From: Dyadobacter sp. LHD-138
GTDB taxonomy: Bacteria > Bacteroidota > Bacteroidia > Cytophagales > Spirosomataceae
Direction: 5' to 3'
DNA length: 64,000 nucleotides
Assembly: GCF_030929615.1 (NCBI RefSeq)
Contig: NZ_JAVFVU010000004.1
Coordinates: forward strand, 124,001 to 188,000
The position numbers and the translations under genes are program-made. Below, piece after piece: positions 61,369-64,000 of this stretch; the first letter of the stretch is position 1; each line of letters opens with the position of its first letter. A model generated the notes under the pieces. That model saw only the letters and a list, made by a program, of their open reading frames with translations. It was not told the DNA's origin and did no database searches.

Positions 61369-62279
61369 GATTTTTCTTTTACTTCAAGTTGTTGATCCCG
61401 CTGTAATACCTGCGGACGCTTATGTTTCCAGCGCTTGTGGCTCCAAAGCCAGTTATCAGGTTGTCGGACAATATCTTCTTCTAAAAACGAAATTTGCTTC
61501 TGAAGAATATAGTTGGTCGGTTCTTGTTTGGGGGTTTCGGTAATCAGCCGGAAATAGAACTTATAAAATCCCCGTTTAAAATTATTCCTTAAAACACCCA
61601 TATACAAGACCGGCGCATTAAGTTTTCTCGCGATAAGCTCAACGCCTCTGAAAACACCTGTGTCCTGGTTAAGAAAAGTAGTCCAATAGGCCCGTTGGGG
61701 CGCCGGTGACTGATCGTTGATCAGAATAAAAAGAAATGGTTTATCCCTCGGACTTATCGCCCGGGAAAAGGCATCCTGCATCGGGACCATCTCGGTACCG
61801 AACTGCGTTCTGACATCCTTAAACCAGTTATCGAAAGTTTGATTGGCGAGCTGATGGTAAACCACCACCATCTGGTAGCGAAACTTGACTGCGGCGAACA
61901 AATTGAGCATTTCCCAGTTTCCAAGATGTCCTGCCACCACAACCAGATTTCTTTTCTGTTCATAATAATGATCCAGTAAATCTGATTCGGCTTCAAAACG
62001 ACTGAGCAAGTCACTTTTGGAAATATTCCTTAATTTGATCGTTTCGAAAATGATGTCCGTGAAGTTCTGATAATATTTCTTTGCTATTTCCTGAATCGTA
62101 TTTTCCTTTTCCTGCGGGAAGCTGTTTCGCAGGTTATTCAGGATAACCTGCTGGCGATAATGAAATACATCAAATATTAAAAACCGCAGCATGTCCGAAC
62201 AGCGGTATAAGGCTTTCCAGGATAGTTTGGAAATGGCAGATAACAGTTTTATTAAAAATCGGGTAGTGATATTTTCCAT
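61365..62279 (-). CDS. LpxL/HtrB-like lauroyl acyltransferase, copy 1
   Basis: A 304-residue membrane-associated acyltransferase of the lipid A late-acylation type. The catalytic HX4E motif is GHLGNWEMLN, followed by VVYHQLANQTFDNWF, PFLFILINDQSPAPQRAYW and TGVFRGVELIARKLNAPV. The N-terminal ~25 residues are hydrophobic/basic and anchor it to the inner membrane. It adds a secondary acyl chain to lipid A or its Bacteroidota counterpart. It is directly followed by the GT9 gene (4-base overlap) and preceded by a paralogue. Confidence 0.9.
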   Translation of the reverse strand: MENITTRFLIKLLSAISKLSWKALYRCSDMLRFLIFDVFHYRQQVILNNLRNSFPQEKENTIQEIAKKYYQNFTDIIFETIKLRNISKSDLLSRFEAESDLLDHYYEQKRNLVVVAGHLGNWEMLNLFAAVKFRYQMVVVYHQLANQTFDNWFKDVRTQFGTEMVPMQDAFSRAISPRDKPFLFILINDQSPAPQRAYWTTFLNQDTGVFRGVELIARKLNAPVLYMGVLRNNFKRGFYKFYFRLITETPKQEPTNYILQKQISFLEEDIVRQPDNWLWSHKRWKHKRPQVLQRDQQLEVKEKS

Positions 62280-62363
62280 GCTAATTTCTAAAATAACAGC
62301 GTTTTCGGCTCACAAAACCGGCTGTATTCAGAGAAGCGGGGTACGGACGCAGGTAATCTTTCG

Positions 62364-63272
62364 TCAGGGTACTAAACTCAGCAATTGTTCAGGTTTCAGA
62401 CACTCCGGTTTAAGATGTTTCCAGCGTCTGTGGCTCCACAACCAGTTATGCGGTTGAAGTCTGATATCCTGTTCCAATATCTGAATCTGCTTTTCCAAAA
62501 TTCCATTGACAGGAATTTCTTTCGGAGTCTCGGTTATTGTTGTTATGTCAACATGATAATAACCTCTTTTGTTCTCGATTTTGCTGAATTCTGCATATAA
62601 TACAGGAAGATTCAGTTTTCTTGCAATCGCTTCGACGCCGCGAAAAACCCCGGTGTCCTGATGAAGAAATTTGGTCCAGAATGCGGTTTTGGGATTCGCT
62701 GATTGGTCGTTTGCCAAAACAACAACAAAAGGTTTGGTTCTCGGCGTCAATAACTCTTTAAATATTTTGTCCATCGGAACCAGTTTGGCCCCAAAACGAG
62801 TCCGGTAATCAAGAAACCATTTATCGAATTCTTTGTTTTGCAAAGGCCTGTAAACAACAATGCAGTCGTGAGAAAATTCGAGTGAAGAAAACAAGTTGGC
62901 AAGTTCCCAGTTTCCCCGGTGGCCCATCAGGAAAATGGCACTTTTATTTTGCTTATACAAATTGTTAATAATACTCAGATCGCCTTCCAATCGCTCTCTG
63001 ATCACTTCGGGCGAGGCGGTTCGAAACTTTAATGTTTCCAGAATAAGATCGGTGAAATGAGTATAAAAGTTGCGTGCAATCACATCAAGTTCTTCCTCTG
63101 ATTTTTCAGGAAAACTGTTTCTCAGGTTTGCTGAGATTACTTTTTTTCTATATCCAGCCACATCAAAAAGCAACCAGCTTAGTACGGTGGATATTCTGAA
63201 GACATTTTTCCAGGAGAGACCAGCAATGGAATTAAGAAAGAAAATTGAAATTTTTGCAACTAATTTATTCAT
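62364..63272 (-). CDS. LpxL/HtrB-like acyltransferase, copy 2
   Basis: A 302-residue paralogue of the preceding acyltransferase with the same layout: MNKLVAKISIFFLNSIAGL anchor, GHRGNWELANLF as HX4E motif, VVYRPLQNKEFDKWFLDYR, FVVVLANDQSANPKTAFW and TGVFRGVEAIARKLNLPV, ending WLWSHRRWKHLKPE. The two copies are about half identical, so they likely arose by an old duplication and may add different chains to lipid A. Confidence 0.9.
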   Translation of the reverse strand: MNKLVAKISIFFLNSIAGLSWKNVFRISTVLSWLLFDVAGYRKKVISANLRNSFPEKSEEELDVIARNFYTHFTDLILETLKFRTASPEVIRERLEGDLSIINNLYKQNKSAIFLMGHRGNWELANLFSSLEFSHDCIVVYRPLQNKEFDKWFLDYRTRFGAKLVPMDKIFKELLTPRTKPFVVVLANDQSANPKTAFWTKFLHQDTGVFRGVEAIARKLNLPVLYAEFSKIENKRGYYHVDITTITETPKEIPVNGILEKQIQILEQDIRLQPHNWLWSHRRWKHLKPECLKPEQLLSLVP

Positions 63273-63376
63273 AAAGCATTTTTTGCAAAATTACATATAT
63301 CATATGTTTATAAAAAATTAGCATTTGTTTTTAAATTTGGGTAGTTTCACTGAACCAAACAAATACGTATCTAACT

Positions 63377-63670
63377 GTGTTAGAAGGATTATTTGACATA
63401 AAGAATGATCGTCGCCTCAGCGTATATCTTTACCGGATGGGATTCGGTATGTGGCTGATGTATCTCGCTTTGGGCGCACCGGCACTTCATGCCTACAAGC
63501 ACTACCGCCTGGATTGCGGCGTGTTTTCCGTCGTTTTGATGGTAACAGGATTTTCCGCTTCCATGGTTTTTGATTATTTCCACAACCGGGAAGCGTATGA
63601 ATACAAGAAGAAATGGCTTTTTGTGAGCTATCTTGTATTGGCAGGCATTATTTACTTCTTTATTCTTTAA
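63377..63670 (+). CDS. Small membrane protein, function unknown
   Basis: A 97-residue protein with three probable membrane helices (GFGMWLMYLALGAPALHAY, FSVVLMVTGFSASMVFDYF, LFVSYLVLAGIIYFFIL). The start used is a GTG at 63377 (LEGLFDIKNDRRLSVYLYR follows), since the first in-frame ATG would remove a conserved-looking charged N terminus. Its stop codon abuts the convergent methyltransferase gene. I do not recognise a family. Confidence 0.6.
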   Translation: MLEGLFDIKNDRRLSVYLYRMGFGMWLMYLALGAPALHAYKHYRLDCGVFSVVLMVTGFSASMVFDYFHNREAYEYKKKWLFVSYLVLAGIIYFFIL

Positions 63671-64000
63671 TCAGGCCTTCAGGTTCGGCTGGCCGATAAT
63701 TTCTTCGAGTTTTTGATAAGACAAACCCGGTAAAGCAGCTACTTTGCCTATCACAATCACGGCTGGTGATTTTACATCTGCTTCTTTGGCAAGGGGAAGA
63801 ATATTGCCAATTGTACCCAAAACAATTTTCTGTTCCGGCAAAGATCCGTTTTGGATAATGGCAACGGATTCATCGAATTTGTCGAGGCTTGTATATATCG
63901 CTACGATTTCTTCCAGCTTATGTGTACCCATCAGAATCACCACCGTTGCGGACGAACGTGCCGCCCAGGGAAGATCGGCGGATAACTCGTGCGATTTTGT
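63671..64000 (-). CDS. cobA: Uroporphyrinogen-III C-methyltransferase, 3' part (cut by window edge)
   Basis: The last 110 codons of a SUMT/CobA-type methyltransferase, which makes precorrin-2 for siroheme and cobalamin. Motifs: VVILMGTHKLEEIVAIYTS, VAIIQNGSLPEQKIVLGTI and the late SPAVIVIGKVAALPGLSYQK. The frame stays open to the window edge at 64000, so the N-terminal half lies outside; the ATG at 63943 inside the window is not the start. Confidence 0.85.
   Translation of the reverse strand, partial: TKSHELSADLPWAARSSATVVILMGTHKLEEIVAIYTSLDKFDESVAIIQNGSLPEQKIVLGTIGNILPLAKEADVKSPAVIVIGKVAALPGLSYQKLEEIIGQPNLKA

Overview
The window reads as chromosomal DNA of a Gram-negative Bacteroidota, most likely a Cytophagales/Spirosomaceae member close to Dyadobacter. 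This rests on gene content: a SusC/SusD pair, a type IX secretion C-terminal sorting domain, GWxTD and DUF5686 proteins, tandem HtrB/LpxL-like acyltransferases, O-acetylhomoserine methionine synthesis, Bacteroidota-type -7 boxes (TAnnTTTG) and few Shine-Dalgarno sites. The genus is inference. I saw no rRNA, tRNA, CRISPR array or insertion sequence.

Layout. 1-4.7 kb: an AraC regulator, an M48-like protein with a changed active site (HAIGH instead of HExxH), and metY-metX behind a SAM-I riboswitch. 4.8-7.0 kb: a DciA-like DUF721 protein, an LD-carboxypeptidase and an SDR. 7.0-11.0 kb (minus strand): a dienoyl-CoA isomerase and a dienoyl-CoA reductase for unsaturated fatty acids, a GWxTD lipoprotein and rlmB. 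11-20.7 kb: alkylation repair, pyrB, a secreted SGNH/T9SS esterase, a Gre-like factor, YebC, ElaA, metF behind an unexplained structured RNA, YbjQ, a nitroreductase and an orphan ABC ATPase. 20.8-36 kb: envelope proteins (DUF5686, SanA-like, porin-like barrel), topoisomerase IV subunit A, a CoA-type Nudix enzyme, an FAD enzyme, a sugar isomerase-like protein, a glutaryl-CoA dehydrogenase-like enzyme, a sterol desaturase and a RamB-like regulator. 36-41.5 kb: leuS, a small secreted protein, a small XRE regulator and a GH25 lysozyme.

The most unusual region is 41.6-48.9 kb, which looks like a double-glycine bacteriocin/microcin locus. It has a winged-helix regulator, two adjacent short peptide genes with GG leaders and GxxxG motifs (both too short to be noticed by length alone), a CPBP-family protein as likely immunity factor, a degraded C39-peptidase fragment, an outer-membrane carboxypeptidase-regulatory/barrel protein, an intact C39-peptidase ABC exporter, an HlyD adaptor broken by a single in-frame TAA, and a C-terminal scrap of a second barrel gene. 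The order suggests that two tandem copies of an ABC-HlyD-barrel cassette collapsed through internal deletions. The barrel protein may stand in for TolC as outer-membrane partner.

49-64 kb: agmatine deiminase and N-carbamoylputrescine amidase (together the arginine-derived putrescine route) flank a secreted stand-alone Hint-domain protein, an AEC-like permease, a Tat-exported aminotransferase, a lipoprotein and a SusD-SusC pair whose 5' leader holds a long hairpin. The end carries a GT9 glycosyltransferase, two lipid A acyltransferase paralogues, a small membrane protein and the 3' part of a uroporphyrinogen-III methyltransferase cut by the window edge.
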